64,000 bases of DNA from a virus, in IMG/VR virus record IMGVR_UViG_3300042934_000426, positions 1-64,000 of that record; one strand, given 5' to 3'. This document shows, piece by piece, positions 8,201 through 16,497 of this stretch. The number at the start of each line of letters is the position of its first letter. The first letter of the stretch is position 1. The position numbers and the translations under genes are program-made. Below the pieces are notes generated by a model. The model was given only the letters and a program-made list of their open reading frames with translations. It was not told where the DNA came from and did no database searches.

Positions 8201-9061
8201 CTACCTCTCACCTGTTAGGCTTCGAATGATATCGTCTGCGATATTGTCGAAGTCTTGCTCTAGCTGTTTCTTCTCTTCTTCGGTCTTGCCCGCTATCATA
8301 TCGTCTACTTTTAACGATACGCTGGCGACTTTGGCGGTCAGGTTCGTTTCCTGGCTGACCTTCGTTTCTTCGACGAATTCGCCTTTATCCTGGGCAATTA
8401 GCTTCGCTCCCGCTTGTAGGGCGGATAGTACGGCTCCCAGGGACTTGTCCGTCAGTTTTACTCCGTCAATCTCTCGAACTAGCTTTTGTAGTAGCACTTC
8501 GTTGACCCTCTGAAGCTTCGCTAGTCGCTCCCTTCGGTTCGCCCATCCTGATTCTAGTACCAGCCCGTCGACGTGCTTTTTGAATTCAGGGTGCTCTAGC
8601 CATACATATATCATCATGCGACTTTTAATGTTTACACCTGGTTGGTCAGGTATTTGTGTGAATGGGATTCCCTGGGCTATGTACTCAGCTACGGCATAGC
8701 GTTCAGCGTTCCATTCCCATACCTTCGGGATATTCGGTGCATACGAAGCGGGTACAGCTACCTCATAGACTTCACCCTTCGAACCTGTCAGTTTTACGGT
8801 TGTGAAGTCCTGTGGCTTTTGGTGGTCGGCTAGATTCGCCTGAAGTGTTTCGTCTTTGTTCTGCTTGATTGGTTGCCTTCGAAGCTTCCCGCCCGCTGGC
8901 TTTGGCTCTTCGGGCTTTACACCCTTTGCCAGCTTGTTAATGCCACGTAGTACGCTCTTCTTCAATTCGTCACCCTCTTTCACTCTATATAGCGATTTTT
9001 GAGCTTTCTGTTTAGGTTTGTCTAATGGTAGTTTACCATTTTCATACAGCTTTGTGAACAC
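8201..9061 (-). CDS. terS: terminase small subunit
   Basis: Up to 286 residues. The centre (ERYAVAEYIAQGIPFTQI..., IYVWLEHPEFKKHVDGLVLES, RERLAKLQRVNEVLLQKL) is the helix-turn-helix and following coiled segment of phBC6A51-type small terminases, which recognise the packaging site. A GTG at 9061 opens the longest frame but has no ribosome site and overlaps TTGTTC operator-like boxes. TTG 8965 with AAAGAGG upstream is the better start. The C-terminus is a helical, acidic oligomerisation-type tail. Confidence 0.8.
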   Translation of the reverse strand: MFTKLYENGKLPLDKPKQKAQKSLYRVKEGDELKKSVLRGINKLAKGVKPEEPKPAGGKLRRQPIKQNKDETLQANLADHQKPQDFTTVKLTGSKGEVYEVAVPASYAPNIPKVWEWNAERYAVAEYIAQGIPFTQIPDQPGVNIKSRMMIYVWLEHPEFKKHVDGLVLESGWANRRERLAKLQRVNEVLLQKLVREIDGVKLTDKSLGAVLSALQAGAKLIAQDKGEFVEETKVSQETNLTAKVASVSLKVDDMIAGKTEEEKKQLEQDFDNIADDIIRSLTGER

Positions 9062-9095
9062 TTTTGAACAAAAAAGAACAAATAATTGTCATACG
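9040..9095 (-). promoter_or_regulatory. TTGTTC boxes upstream of terS
   Basis: Two direct TTGTTC boxes 11 bp apart plus GTGTTCA, matching the operator boxes found at early promoters. No clear -10 was identified here, so the promoter itself is uncertain. Confidence 0.4.
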
Positions 9096-9246
9096 TCCGA
9101 TTCCCTAGCATATAATAGTAGGTTTAACTCAAGCCTAGCATAGTCCGAAGGCTTCCGAAGCCTAAAAAAGTCACCTTTTTTATAATACCTATATAGGGTA
9201 TATAATTTTTTATTTTTCTTTAAGAAAAATGGGAAATCGCTTATTA

Positions 9247-9262
9247 CGTATCAACTCGTACT
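9247..9262. promoter_or_regulatory. 16-bp quasi-palindrome, site 1
   Basis: CGTAT-CAACTC-GTACT; five-base arms around a six-base centre. In the left arm of locus A. Confidence 0.6.
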
Positions 9263-9384
9263 GAATACTCGACGTCACAGCACTTTATTTTTTTGAAAAA
9301 TATTTTTTTTATTTTTTTATTTTTTGGAGAAGAAAAAAATAAATTTTTTTCTTAAAAAAATTTTCGTGTGTCACCCCACTATAC

Positions 9385-9400
9385 CGTACCAACTCGTACG
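9385..9400. promoter_or_regulatory. 16-bp quasi-palindrome, site 2
   Basis: CGTAC-CAACTC-GTACG, perfect five-base arms. In the right arm of locus A. Confidence 0.65.
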
Positions 9401-9602
9401 TAATAGGCGATTTCCCATTTTCGCTCTTTGCTTTAGTACACTAAAGTTACGAACATTTGTACGTATTTTAGAACATTCGTTTGGGGGGAGGGGTATACTG
9501 GTTGTTGTCTTTTTATAGAATGATACAATCGAAGGGGCTGTAAAAAGGAAAATAAAGGGGATTTTGGGGTATGACGCTCGGCTATACTTTAGTCATGGAC
9601 AT

Positions 9603-9787
9603 AAAAAGACCCCTATCTATTGGCGTCGATAAGGGTCAACCCGAAGTCTTTCGTTTCCATAAAAAGCCTTCGGACGACTGCGTGGATACTGCTATACCAC
9701 TATAGTCGTTAATTGGAGGAATGATAAATGGATGAATTCAGCACCTTTTGAAGTTATCCTTCTATTGGTTACTCACCCATAATATAC
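9603..9787 (-). ncRNA. candidate ~185-nt small RNA
   Basis: A sigma-A promoter (TTAACA at 9817-9822, 17-bp spacer, TATAAT at 9794-9799) is followed about 160 nt later by a strong terminator (10-bp stem 9608-9637, then TTTTT). No frame with a ribosome site lies between them on this strand. The unit stands alone between terminators, so a small RNA is the simplest reading. Confidence 0.45.
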
Positions 9788-9793
9788 CAATCC

Positions 9794-9822
9794 ATTATAG
9801 CCTTGTCTATATATTCTGTTAA
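9794..9822 (-). promoter_or_regulatory. sigma-A-type promoter of the small RNA
   Basis: TTAACA-N17-TATAAT on the minus strand; no TTGTTCA operator box nearby. Confidence 0.6.
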
Positions 9823-9830
9823 ATACAAAT

Positions 9831-9858
9831 AAAAAAGCCCAGGGCATATGCCCCAGGC
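9831..9858 (-). terminator. rho-independent terminator
   Basis: Perfect stem GCCTGGGGC-ATAT-GCCCTGGGC followed by six T on the minus strand; ends the operon 14042-9867. Confidence 0.85.
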
Positions 9859-9866
9859 TTCGGAAG

Positions 9867-10142
9867 TTAGTCTATTGTATATCTCAAGGAATATCTCTCC
9901 CGCTTCGTTCTGTCTCTTGCTTTATCTCCGAAGGCTACAAATACTTCATTTTCGTTGTTCGGAATCACGACGACTTCCATACCCATGTATTCATATAGGT
10001 CACCGACATTTCCACCTACTAGTAAGCGGACGCTTTGTACCAGTTCAATGTAGGCATATTCGCTTAGTACTAGCACCTTCGGCTCATGTGCTTTCTTTGC
10101 TCGGTATTCGTCTAGCTCCTGAGTAATGATACGCTCTAACAT
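9867..10142 (-). CDS. hypothetical protein
   Basis: 91 residues with alternating strands and helices (KVLVLSEYAYIELVQSVRLL, MEVVVIPNNENEVFVAFG). No family recognised. AGGAAAGGA precedes the ATG. Last gene of the early operon before the terminator. Confidence 0.6.
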   Translation of the reverse strand: MLERIITQELDEYRAKKAHEPKVLVLSEYAYIELVQSVRLLVGGNVGDLYEYMGMEVVVIPNNENEVFVAFGDKARDRTKRERYSLRYTID

Positions 10143-10159
10143 GGTAGCACTTTCCTTTC

Positions 10160-11263
10160 CTATTGATTCGTTCGTTTTCTTAATTTTGTGACAAGCTTAC
10201 CCGCTTTTTCTCTTACTGGGTTTGTAAATTGCTTACTGTGATTGGTTTCTAGAAGGGAAGTAATGATGATTTCAAACTCTTCGATGGTTAGTTCCCCTAC
10301 ATTGACCTTCGGTACTTTATCTACTAAGAGTATTTTTTCTACACTCTCAACTCTAAATAAAGCCGTGTCAACAATCTTCATTCCTTTACCCATTTCTGTG
10401 TTTGCGCTGATTTGTCCCCTATCCTTTGTATCAAAGGCTTGTAAGTACCCTGTTATTTTTAATTTGACCCATGGCTTACCCGCTTCGAAGCCTGTAATCG
10501 TAATAAGCCCTGGGTGGTGGACTTTGGCGTTAATAATACCGACACAAAATCCGTATAGCTGTAAGCCTTCAAGTGGTACGACTACATGGTCTTCGTTGGT
10601 CTTTAATTGTAGGATTCGTTCCGCGAAGGTCGGGATAGCTCTAGCGTCGTCTATCACTTCGAATGTTTCGTTCATGGTTAGTTGAACAATCGTTTCTTTC
10701 AGGTGTATGCTTCCGTTAATCGTGACGTCAATTAGTGTAATCGTTTGCTTCGATTTCATTGGAATTCCTCTCTCCTTCGGTTCAATGGTATAGGTGTTTG
10801 CGGTTGGTGATACAACGATGGGAATAAACCCGAATCGTCTTACATACTCACGTTGCATAGGGTATTTCATTCTCGTATCACCCAGGTACTTCGCCCAGGC
10901 TTCGGGTAATCGTAGTTGAAGGTTATTGAGCTCATTCGTCGTTTTTTGTTGTAGCTCTCCCATCAACGCCTGAGTACTACCTTCCCAGGTGTCTTCTTCC
11001 GCTTCCTTATATTCTACATGCCAGCCGTTAATATCCACGTCCATGAGTATCGGGATGTCGACCATACGCTCTTCACCTACGACGTCCGCACACCAAAATA
11101 GCGCGCTCTTCATGGCTGGGTATCCCTTGCTTCGGAAGTGCCCACACTTCACTTTTATCTCACTATGCAAACCAGGATTGACCCATATCGTTTTCGCCTT
11201 TCGTGGGTCTTCGATTGCCCACATATCCGCTTCGAATTCGCTTAATTGATTACTTTTACTCAC
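10160..11263 (-). CDS. hypothetical 367-residue protein
   Basis: No recognised domain. The sequence alternates strands and short helices and has a basic C-terminus (KLVTKLRKRTNQ). It overlaps the next upstream gene by 4 nt and belongs to an operon of early genes below the DnaQ exonuclease. It may be a nucleic-acid-linked protein, but nothing in it proves that. Confidence 0.6.
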   Translation of the reverse strand: MSKSNQLSEFEADMWAIEDPRKAKTIWVNPGLHSEIKVKCGHFRSKGYPAMKSALFWCADVVGEERMVDIPILMDVDINGWHVEYKEAEEDTWEGSTQALMGELQQKTTNELNNLQLRLPEAWAKYLGDTRMKYPMQREYVRRFGFIPIVVSPTANTYTIEPKERGIPMKSKQTITLIDVTINGSIHLKETIVQLTMNETFEVIDDARAIPTFAERILQLKTNEDHVVVPLEGLQLYGFCVGIINAKVHHPGLITITGFEAGKPWVKLKITGYLQAFDTKDRGQISANTEMGKGMKIVDTALFRVESVEKILLVDKVPKVNVGELTIEEFEIIITSLLETNHSKQFTNPVREKAGKLVTKLRKRTNQ

Positions 11264-11736
11264 CAGCTAATCACTCCTTCGTTTAATTGTACATGCTCTT
11301 GTTCAACTCCCGCTGGGATGTAGCCTACGTGTACCAGCTCCGCTTGTGTCCAGAATCCCTTTGCATAAGCTCCCGCTATTCGTGCCTTTCGCATTTCACT
11401 GGCATAGCCTTGTTGACCGAAGCGTTCCACCTTCGATTCTCGTACACTCTTAATCTTTCGTATCATGTGGTCAGTTTGGTGTTTACTCGCCTTATAGTAG
11501 TAACGGGTAAAGCCGTCACTCACCCGCTTCGGTTCTCCTTTATGACACGTTAACACGTTATACATATACTTCAGGTGCTTTTTCCCTGGATGGTCGCTGA
11601 TTCGAATACTATTGCACACCCCGAAGTCCAGCTTCAGGTAGACGCTGTTTGTGCTGTAGGCGTCATACCGCTGTATCGTAAAGCCTTCGGCTGATAAGTC
11701 ACTTACCAGCCTGTCAGCGATTTGCTCGATACTCAT
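11260..11736 (-). CDS. hypothetical protein
   Basis: 158 residues. The first 100 residues look like a compact alpha/beta fold (LVSDLSAEGFTIQRYDAYSTNSVYLKLDFG). Basic in the middle. Overlaps its neighbours by 4 nt on both sides, so translation is coupled. Function unknown. Confidence 0.6.
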   Translation of the reverse strand: MSIEQIADRLVSDLSAEGFTIQRYDAYSTNSVYLKLDFGVCNSIRISDHPGKKHLKYMYNVLTCHKGEPKRVSDGFTRYYYKASKHQTDHMIRKIKSVRESKVERFGQQGYASEMRKARIAGAYAKGFWTQAELVHVGYIPAGVEQEHVQLNEGVISW

Positions 11737-11948
11737 TTATAATCCACCCTTACCAGCTTAATAAGGTCTTCGATAAGCTCATTCAGCTCTTCCTCTCGCT
11801 GATTTAGTACGCCCCTGGCACTCTCCCTTACAAAAGGATTAGATAGTTGTGCCACGGTGTAGTCATAACCTTCCATTCGATTACCCAGCCAGCGAAGCTT
11901 TTCCATTAGTTTATGATTATTTGTATAAATTGGTTTGTCTATGTTCAT
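11733..11948 (-). CDS. small helical protein
   Basis: 71 residues starting at ATG 11948 (GGATGGGGA upstream); the frame is open further up, but that part overlaps the preceding gene and has no ribosome site. Helical, acidic C-terminus (QREEELNELIEDLIKLV). Overlaps both neighbours by 4 nt. Confidence 0.6.
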   Translation of the reverse strand: MNIDKPIYTNNHKLMEKLRWLGNRMEGYDYTVAQLSNPFVRESARGVLNQREEELNELIEDLIKLVRVDYK

Positions 11949-12163
11949 TCCCCATCCTCTTCCATTCCCTGAAGCTCCTGGCGAAGGCTCTTCACATATT
12001 CTTCTCGTACGCTCTTCGGTGCATAGTCTAGTTGAGTTTCCCCACAGCACGGGCATATATCAGGCTCACGATTCGCTTGGGATAGTAACGGAACAATAAA
12101 CCCACAATCCTTTACCTTGCATTGTAAAAAATACCGCATATAAATACTTTTCTCCCAACCCAT
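11945..12163 (-). CDS. zinc-ribbon protein
   Basis: 72 residues with C15-x4-C20 and CPCC near residue 37 followed by a helix, a compact zinc-binding fold. Part of a chain of overlapping genes. Target unknown. Confidence 0.65.
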   Translation of the reverse strand: MGWEKSIYMRYFLQCKVKDCGFIVPLLSQANREPDICPCCGETQLDYAPKSVREEYVKSLRQELQGMEEDGE

Positions 12164-12408
12164 TACCCTCTCGCCCCCTGTATATTATCAATTAACCAAT
12201 TCAGGTTTTCAGCTATGTTTCCCGCTGGGTTATTCAACATTTCTTCCAGCTCTTTCACAATCTTATCCAATAAAATGTCACGGTCTTTTATGTCCGATTC
12301 GAGCGACTGAATCTTACAATGAGAACACACGCGACTGTCCCACATGTGGGCACGGGTGCAACGCTTACCATTTCGTTGTTCTTCTAATATTTCGTCCCAT
12401 GTTTTCAT
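12163..12408 (-). CDS. small protein with Cys/His cluster
   Basis: 81 residues from ATG 12408, chosen because AAAAAGGAGCG lies just upstream. A C-x-H...C-x2-C cluster near residues 16-31 could bind a metal; the rest is an amphipathic helix. Its start overlaps the preceding stop by one base. Confidence 0.6.
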   Translation of the reverse strand: MKTWDEILEEQRNGKRCTRAHMWDSRVCSHCKIQSLESDIKDRDILLDKIVKELEEMLNNPAGNIAENLNWLIDNIQGARG

Positions 12409-12764
12409 CAGCTTCGCTCCTTTTTCATCATGAAGAATCCTAGCCACGTTTGACCTTCGGGTGTATTCAGCCAGTCGGTCACCGTCTTCGAACCGTTCGC
12501 TCGCTTAATGATTCCCATACGTTTCATAAGGCTAATCGGAATCATGACCGTCCTGGTTTCTTCCATGCCCAATTCCAGGGTTGTATCGCTTTCAGCCGTT
12601 ACCCTTAGGAAGCTCACTTTTGTTTCAAATAATCCCATGCCAACAAACATGACCTTCGCTTGTATGGTTATGATATCAGGCGTGATTCGATTGAATTCCT
12701 GACGTGCCTTCGCCACCTGTTCTTTTACGGTTGGTTGCCATATGAATGAATAATCTTTTATCAT
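12408..12764 (-). CDS. hypothetical protein
   Basis: 118 residues, beta-rich centre (FETKVSFLRVTAESDTTLELG) with a helical end. No family recognised. The C-terminal codons KKERS contain the ribosome site of the next gene. Confidence 0.6.
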   Translation of the reverse strand: MIKDYSFIWQPTVKEQVAKARQEFNRITPDIITIQAKVMFVGMGLFETKVSFLRVTAESDTTLELGMEETRTVMIPISLMKRMGIIKRANGSKTVTDWLNTPEGQTWLGFFMMKKERS

Positions 12765-12776
12765 TTTCCCCAGCTC

Positions 12777-12965
12777 CTATTCCATTGTTTTTAATCGAAT
12801 TCGTACCAGCACCCGAAGGAGCCTAGGCGGTTGTTCGTCAGGGTTCCATCCTTTGCGTACCTTGTACCGAATGACCGCCTTTTTTAGCATATCGTCATAT
12901 AATCCGTAACAAAATAACATGAACATCATTCCGACTATGAGTAGTGCTATCGCTAGTGCTCCCAT
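12777..12965 (-). CDS. small single-pass membrane protein
   Basis: 62 residues; residues 3-23 form one hydrophobic helix (ALAIALLIVGMMFMLFCYGL) followed by a basic cytoplasmic tail. One of many tiny membrane proteins in this phage. Confidence 0.65.
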   Translation of the reverse strand: MGALAIALLIVGMMFMLFCYGLYDDMLKKAVIRYKVRKGWNPDEQPPRLLRVLVRIRLKTME

Positions 12966-12977
12966 GCTGTCAGCTCC

Positions 12978-14042
12978 TTATTCTCCTAAGTATTCAATGA
13001 TAGCTTCTTCAGGATTGTCGAGATAGCTTCCGATATGCTCTTCAGGAATTCCCTTCGACTTTAAGTACTCCATGCAAGCGTCAAACTCGCTAACGTGTAC
13101 ACATATCGAAGGTAATTCGGAATTACCCACTTTTACCACTCCGTCTAGCATAGCGTCCAGGGCGTTTAGTGTGAGCTTGTGTAGGGTCATACTCTTCGGA
13201 AGTGTAGTTTCATCCACCAGAGGGTCAGGAATCTTCTTCTTCAGGGTCTTTGTGACCACCTTCGGAAGCATTTTGTTTAGGGTCTTCCGTTCTTCCTTCG
13301 CTTGCTGAGTGAATCCCCTGGATGTGGAATTATTCGCCTGTCGTGCCGTGGGTGCGTCGCTCTCTAGTTTAATATGAGCGGGACACCATTCAGGCTCTCC
13401 GTACTTCGCTTTATAACGTACGAAGTTAAAGTAGTCTTCGATAGGTTTTTCTTCGTGCATAGCGACCACCAGGTCTAGAAGCGCTAGCGTGTCGTAATAC
13501 GCGCTATGCGCGTTGTCTAGGGGTATACCCATCTTACGGCACATATCGCCTAATTTATGCGGGAATGGGCTTCTCTCACGGGCAATCGTGAGCGGGTCAA
13601 TCAGGTCGAAGCCTAATTCATCTAAATGATTGTATCGATGGTCATAGATGGTTCCAGGATAATGCTCTTCGTGCACGTCATTTCGACGATACATAGAATC
13701 CAAAAACGATAGGTCAAACAATCCATTATACGCAATCAGGGTGTCATTTCCGAAGAACGTATCTAAAATAGTCAAAACACACGATTCGGTCAAAGGTGCC
13801 CCATTGACATCCGCTGTGGTGTGACCCGTAATTTTGGTGGTAATGGCTGGTAGTTCGCCTTCGTAATACACTAGGCTATTGAACATGGCAACAGGCTGAG
13901 ACTTCCGAACCTTAATCGCGCACACTTCAATAATTCGGTCACTTCGGAAGTTTAATCCAGTTGTTTCGACATCGAAGAAGGTTGCGTTAATTCCTCCGTC
14001 GAAGGTGCGTTGTTTACGTGCTTCGAATAGTTCTGAGTTCAT
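12978..14042 (-). CDS. DnaQ-like 3'-5' exonuclease (DEDDh)
   Basis: 354 residues from ATG 14042 (AGGAGGACG upstream). The N-terminal ~200 residues carry the DEDDh exonuclease motifs: ExoI FFDVETTG, ExoII AYNGLFDLSFLD and ExoIII AHSAYYDTLALLD. Such enzymes proofread or trim DNA. PolA of this phage has its own exonuclease domain, so this is a second activity. The C-terminal 150 residues are not recognised; a basic linker precedes them. Confidence 0.85.
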   Translation of the reverse strand: MNSELFEARKQRTFDGGINATFFDVETTGLNFRSDRIIEVCAIKVRKSQPVAMFNSLVYYEGELPAITTKITGHTTADVNGAPLTESCVLTILDTFFGNDTLIAYNGLFDLSFLDSMYRRNDVHEEHYPGTIYDHRYNHLDELGFDLIDPLTIARERSPFPHKLGDMCRKMGIPLDNAHSAYYDTLALLDLVVAMHEEKPIEDYFNFVRYKAKYGEPEWCPAHIKLESDAPTARQANNSTSRGFTQQAKEERKTLNKMLPKVVTKTLKKKIPDPLVDETTLPKSMTLHKLTLNALDAMLDGVVKVGNSELPSICVHVSEFDACMEYLKSKGIPEEHIGSYLDNPEEAIIEYLGE

Positions 14043-14044
14043 GA

Positions 14045-14377
14045 TTATTCGTCCTCCTGTACTTCCATAATGTTTACATCTACGTATGCCCCGCACTCCA
14101 TACACTCAAATAATCCCATCGTACCTAAATCCATATCTGCTATGTTTTTACCACATCGGGGACAAAAATTGATATGACCCTCCTCCCATTGCTCTTCCGT
14201 ACATAAAGGCTCGACAAGAAAAGGCGCATAGTCTAGATTTGTACCGACTAACACACTAGTCTTGGCTATCTTAATGGCTTCCTCTTGTGTTACTTCTTTT
14301 GATGTTTCAGCCGTTATCGTAACGGTGTGCCCCTTCGATTGGGCTTTGATTCGATAAATCATTTTTTCTTCGCTCAT
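14045..14377 (-). CDS. zinc-ribbon protein
   Basis: 110 residues. The N-terminal half is beta-rich; the C-terminal half has CPRC and CMEC pairs (zinc ribbon). Start after AAAAGGAGCTGG. It is the first gene of the operon that continues to 9867 and is fed by the promoter near 14420-14455. Confidence 0.7.
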   Translation of the reverse strand: MSEEKMIYRIKAQSKGHTVTITAETSKEVTQEEAIKIAKTSVLVGTNLDYAPFLVEPLCTEEQWEEGHINFCPRCGKNIADMDLGTMGLFECMECGAYVDVNIMEVQEDE

Positions 14378-14404
14378 ACCATCCAGCTCCTTTTCTCTTT
14401 TTGA

Positions 14405-14455
14405 TATCGTTCATCATTGTTCATAGTATATCACACTTGTTCAATAACATGCAAA
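14405..14455 (-). promoter_or_regulatory. promoter with TTGTTCA-type operators
   Basis: Minus strand TTGCAT-N18-TATACT, with three TGAACAA/TGAACG boxes (the TTGTTCA box in opposite orientation) over and downstream of the -10. Upstream of 14045-14377. Confidence 0.55.
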
Positions 14456-14456
14456 T

Positions 14457-14480
14457 AAAAAAGCTGGGCTTTCGCCCAGC
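14457..14480 (-). terminator. rho-independent terminator
   Basis: Stem GCTGGGC-GAAA-GCCCAGC followed by TTTTTT on the minus strand; ends the unit 15208-14488. Confidence 0.85.
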
Positions 14481-14487
14481 CTTTACC

Positions 14488-14730
14488 TTACGGTTGAAAG
14501 ATGTAAGCTAACGTCGCATACCCATACATCAAAGCGAATAGCACGATAGGCGCAAGTATCATAAGCCCTACCATTTCCCACTGGCGAGACTTCGAAGCCT
14601 TTTGGTCTTGAAGCATAAGTGTGTGACGCTCTTCCCGCTCTCTTCGTAATCGGTCGTTCAAACTTTCGTGGTACGTGGCTTCCCTGGCTAATGGTTGTAT
14701 AGTGCGTTCTTTACGGATAATCGTTGGCAT
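14488..14730 (-). CDS. tail-anchored membrane protein
   Basis: 80 residues: a charged helical N-terminus (DRLRREREERHTLMLQDQ) and one C-terminal transmembrane helix (GLMILAPIVLFALMYGYATL). Immediately downstream of 14732-15208. Function unknown. Confidence 0.65.
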   Translation of the reverse strand: MPTIIRKERTIQPLAREATYHESLNDRLRREREERHTLMLQDQKASKSRQWEMVGLMILAPIVLFALMYGYATLAYIFQP

Positions 14731-14731
14731 G

Positions 14732-15208
14732 TTAGTTGTGCTCCTTTATCATTCGTATTTGAATGTGTAGTTTTCGTGCCCAATCAATATCGCTCGCTAG
14801 TAAGGCTACGTCTAATAGTTCCGATAAGAATCGAAGGTGTTCTTCGTTTGTATACCCACCGACGAATTCTCGGCTGGACGTAAATTCGAGCTCCTTGTAT
14901 TCCGCTTCGGTTAGTTTCTTCGGGTCAATGACAACAGGTTTACGTGGCTTGCGAACACGTTTGCCCGTGGTCTTGCTGACCATTACGTCTTCGATTTCAA
15001 TACCACTTAGATTACAAGCCCCAGCCAGCCACTCTTCAGTCATTCGTATAGCCGTGTGATAGTCGCCTTTGGCTTTAATCACTGTATTCATAGCCTTCAC
15101 TGTGTGTAATCCGAATTCGGTTTTTAACGCTATCAAAATAGCCCTACACTTACCACACATATTGTATAACTTCGTATCGTTCTTTCCATGACACGCTTCA
15201 CATTGCAT
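14732..15208 (-). CDS. zinc-finger protein
   Basis: 158 residues opening with CEACHGK...CGKC (four-Cys zinc site), then a helical region and a basic stretch (KTTGKRVRKPRKP). Likely nucleic-acid binding, but no family is recognised. AAAAGGAGCTGG start. Confidence 0.65.
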   Translation of the reverse strand: MQCEACHGKNDTKLYNMCGKCRAILIALKTEFGLHTVKAMNTVIKAKGDYHTAIRMTEEWLAGACNLSGIEIEDVMVSKTTGKRVRKPRKPVVIDPKKLTEAEYKELEFTSSREFVGGYTNEEHLRFLSELLDVALLASDIDWARKLHIQIRMIKEHN

Positions 15209-15233
15209 GCTTCCAGCTCCTTTTTATTTTATG

Positions 15234-15255
15234 ACCTGGGAGCATAGCCCCCAGG
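15234..15255 (-). terminator. weak hairpin after 15266-15955
   Basis: Stem CCTGGGGGC..GCTCCCAGG on the minus strand without a T run; may attenuate or protect rather than terminate. Confidence 0.4.
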
Positions 15256-15265
15256 CTTCGGAATG

Positions 15266-15955
15266 TTATAGATTACGGTTACGACGTTCACGCATTAATA
15301 AGGTTAGTTGAGCGTCCAGGTTCATAATTTCGGATTCAATTTCTTCGTCGCTCATAGTCGAATGGTTACGGTCTATTCTTTGGTTAGCCACCAGCCATTT
15401 GTTCACGCCTTGCTCGACCATTTCGTCTATATCACTTACCAGCATGAATTCTCTTGCATGATGAAGGTCAAGAAGGTCTTCGCCTTCTTTTTTCCATTCG
15501 AAGTCAATTTCCAGTTCCCCTTCTTGTGCGTCTTCGAAGTTAATGATGTTGGTCATCGTTTGGCGAATGTCAAAGTTGCTTACGTCTTCAGCCGTGTACT
15601 CACCGTCACGAATCAATTCAACCAGGTAATCTTTCAGGCTGTCAATATCTTCAAACGTACGTCCTGTGTCTTCGACTTTGTATTCGTATTCGTCCGTCGT
15701 GCCTTCGTAGGCGTCGCCAATGTACGGCTCATTTCGATTAAACGTAAAGCGGAAGTGGTCTTGAATGTTCGAGATAACCTCTCCTACCACATTGTATAAC
15801 GCGACGGACTTCTCTTCGAAATCTTTTGGACTGATTCCATTATCAGCCATGTAACCGTCTAGGATGGTCATAATCTCACCAATGTCAGTCCCTATGCCTT
15901 GCACCTTCCCGTCAATCGTCACCATCATTCTACCCCATACTGTTTTCTTTTCCAT
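15266..15955 (-). CDS. acidic hypothetical protein
   Basis: 229 residues, strongly acidic, no recognised domain. The N-terminus (TVWGRMMVTIDGKVQGIGTDIGEIMTIL) resembles small phage proteins of early regions. Start after TAGGAGCTGG. Acidic early proteins often bind host proteins; that is only a possibility here. Confidence 0.6.
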   Translation of the reverse strand: MEKKTVWGRMMVTIDGKVQGIGTDIGEIMTILDGYMADNGISPKDFEEKSVALYNVVGEVISNIQDHFRFTFNRNEPYIGDAYEGTTDEYEYKVEDTGRTFEDIDSLKDYLVELIRDGEYTAEDVSNFDIRQTMTNIINFEDAQEGELEIDFEWKKEGEDLLDLHHAREFMLVSDIDEMVEQGVNKWLVANQRIDRNHSTMSDEEIESEIMNLDAQLTLLMRERRNRNL

Positions 15956-16041
15956 GTTTACCAGCTCCTACTATTTTTCTAGCGGTTTAAGAATCCCGCT
16001 GAATCGGAAACCCTCTTCGAAGGTTCCCTGTTCAACCGTCC

Positions 16042-16410
16042 TTATGCCTGAAGCACGCGGATATGTGCCCCGTAACCTGGGTCTAACATGACTACGTGAA
16101 CGATAACGTATAACCACTTCAATTCGTTTAATCGGTCATAGTGGTATTGGTCAAAACCTGGAAGGTCTTTTAAGACGTTCACAGTGGTAATGAAGCACAA
16201 TCCCAGCTCTAGTCTTGACGCTTCCCGCTCCCCGAAGACCGCTTCGGCTAGGTTCCGCATACGCCAGCCGTTGAGCGGGTAAGTGGCTTCGTATCTTTGG
16301 TTATGACCATACACAACGCCTTTGCGCTTGCCTTCGGTGTCCCAGGCTTCCTGGAATCCTTCGTCTACTTTCATCATGTGGTACGGGCTCGGCTCAATTA
16401 TTTTAATCAT
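16042..16410 (-). CDS. hypothetical early protein
   Basis: 122 residues, no recognised family. It is the single gene behind the conserved early promoter at 16469-16497, whose transcript would begin with a GGGAAGG/CCTTCCC hairpin. Start after AAAGGAGCTG. Confidence 0.6.
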   Translation of the reverse strand: MIKIIEPSPYHMMKVDEGFQEAWDTEGKRKGVVYGHNQRYEATYPLNGWRMRNLAEAVFGEREASRLELGLCFITTVNVLKDLPGFDQYHYDRLNELKWLYVIVHVVMLDPGYGAHIRVLQA

Positions 16411-16468
16411 AGTTGTACAGCTCCTTTGAGTTTTGTTTTAGGGAAGGTAGCACCCTTCCCTCATACTT

Positions 16469-16497
16469 AACATACATACGCCAATTACTTTTCTCTA
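16469..16497 (-). promoter_or_regulatory. early promoter box 1
   Basis: -35 TAGAGA, 17-bp spacer ending CGTATG, -10 TATGTT, then AAGTATGAGG and a 5' hairpin. Drives 16042-16410. Confidence 0.7.

Larger units (their letters stand above)
9231..9418. repeat. inverted-repeat locus A (candidate origin or partition site)
   Basis: Arms starting GGGAAATCGC(T)TATTACGTA at 9231 and their complement ending 9418 enclose about 110 bp of very AT-rich DNA. Each arm carries one 16-bp quasi-palindrome (9247-9262 and 9385-9400). The locus recurs at 58815-58999 with the same order of elements. Confidence 0.75.
9062..9602. other. AT-rich control region without convincing genes
   Basis: More than 500 bp without a gene on the coding strand. 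It holds the first 185-bp inverted-repeat locus (9231-9418), long A/T runs at 9285-9360, and on the plus strand TTGTTG-N16-TACAAT near 9502-9530, a possible sigma-A promoter. A 44-codon plus-strand frame near 9570-9704 starts after GGGG, but it is not supported by anything else. Confidence 0.5.

Noticed and set aside
9570-9750. Plus-strand peptides of 44 and 7 codons in the control region
   Set aside because: Each has a G-rich or GGAGG site upstream, but the 44-codon frame runs through the terminator stem of the opposite strand and has no recognisable protein character.
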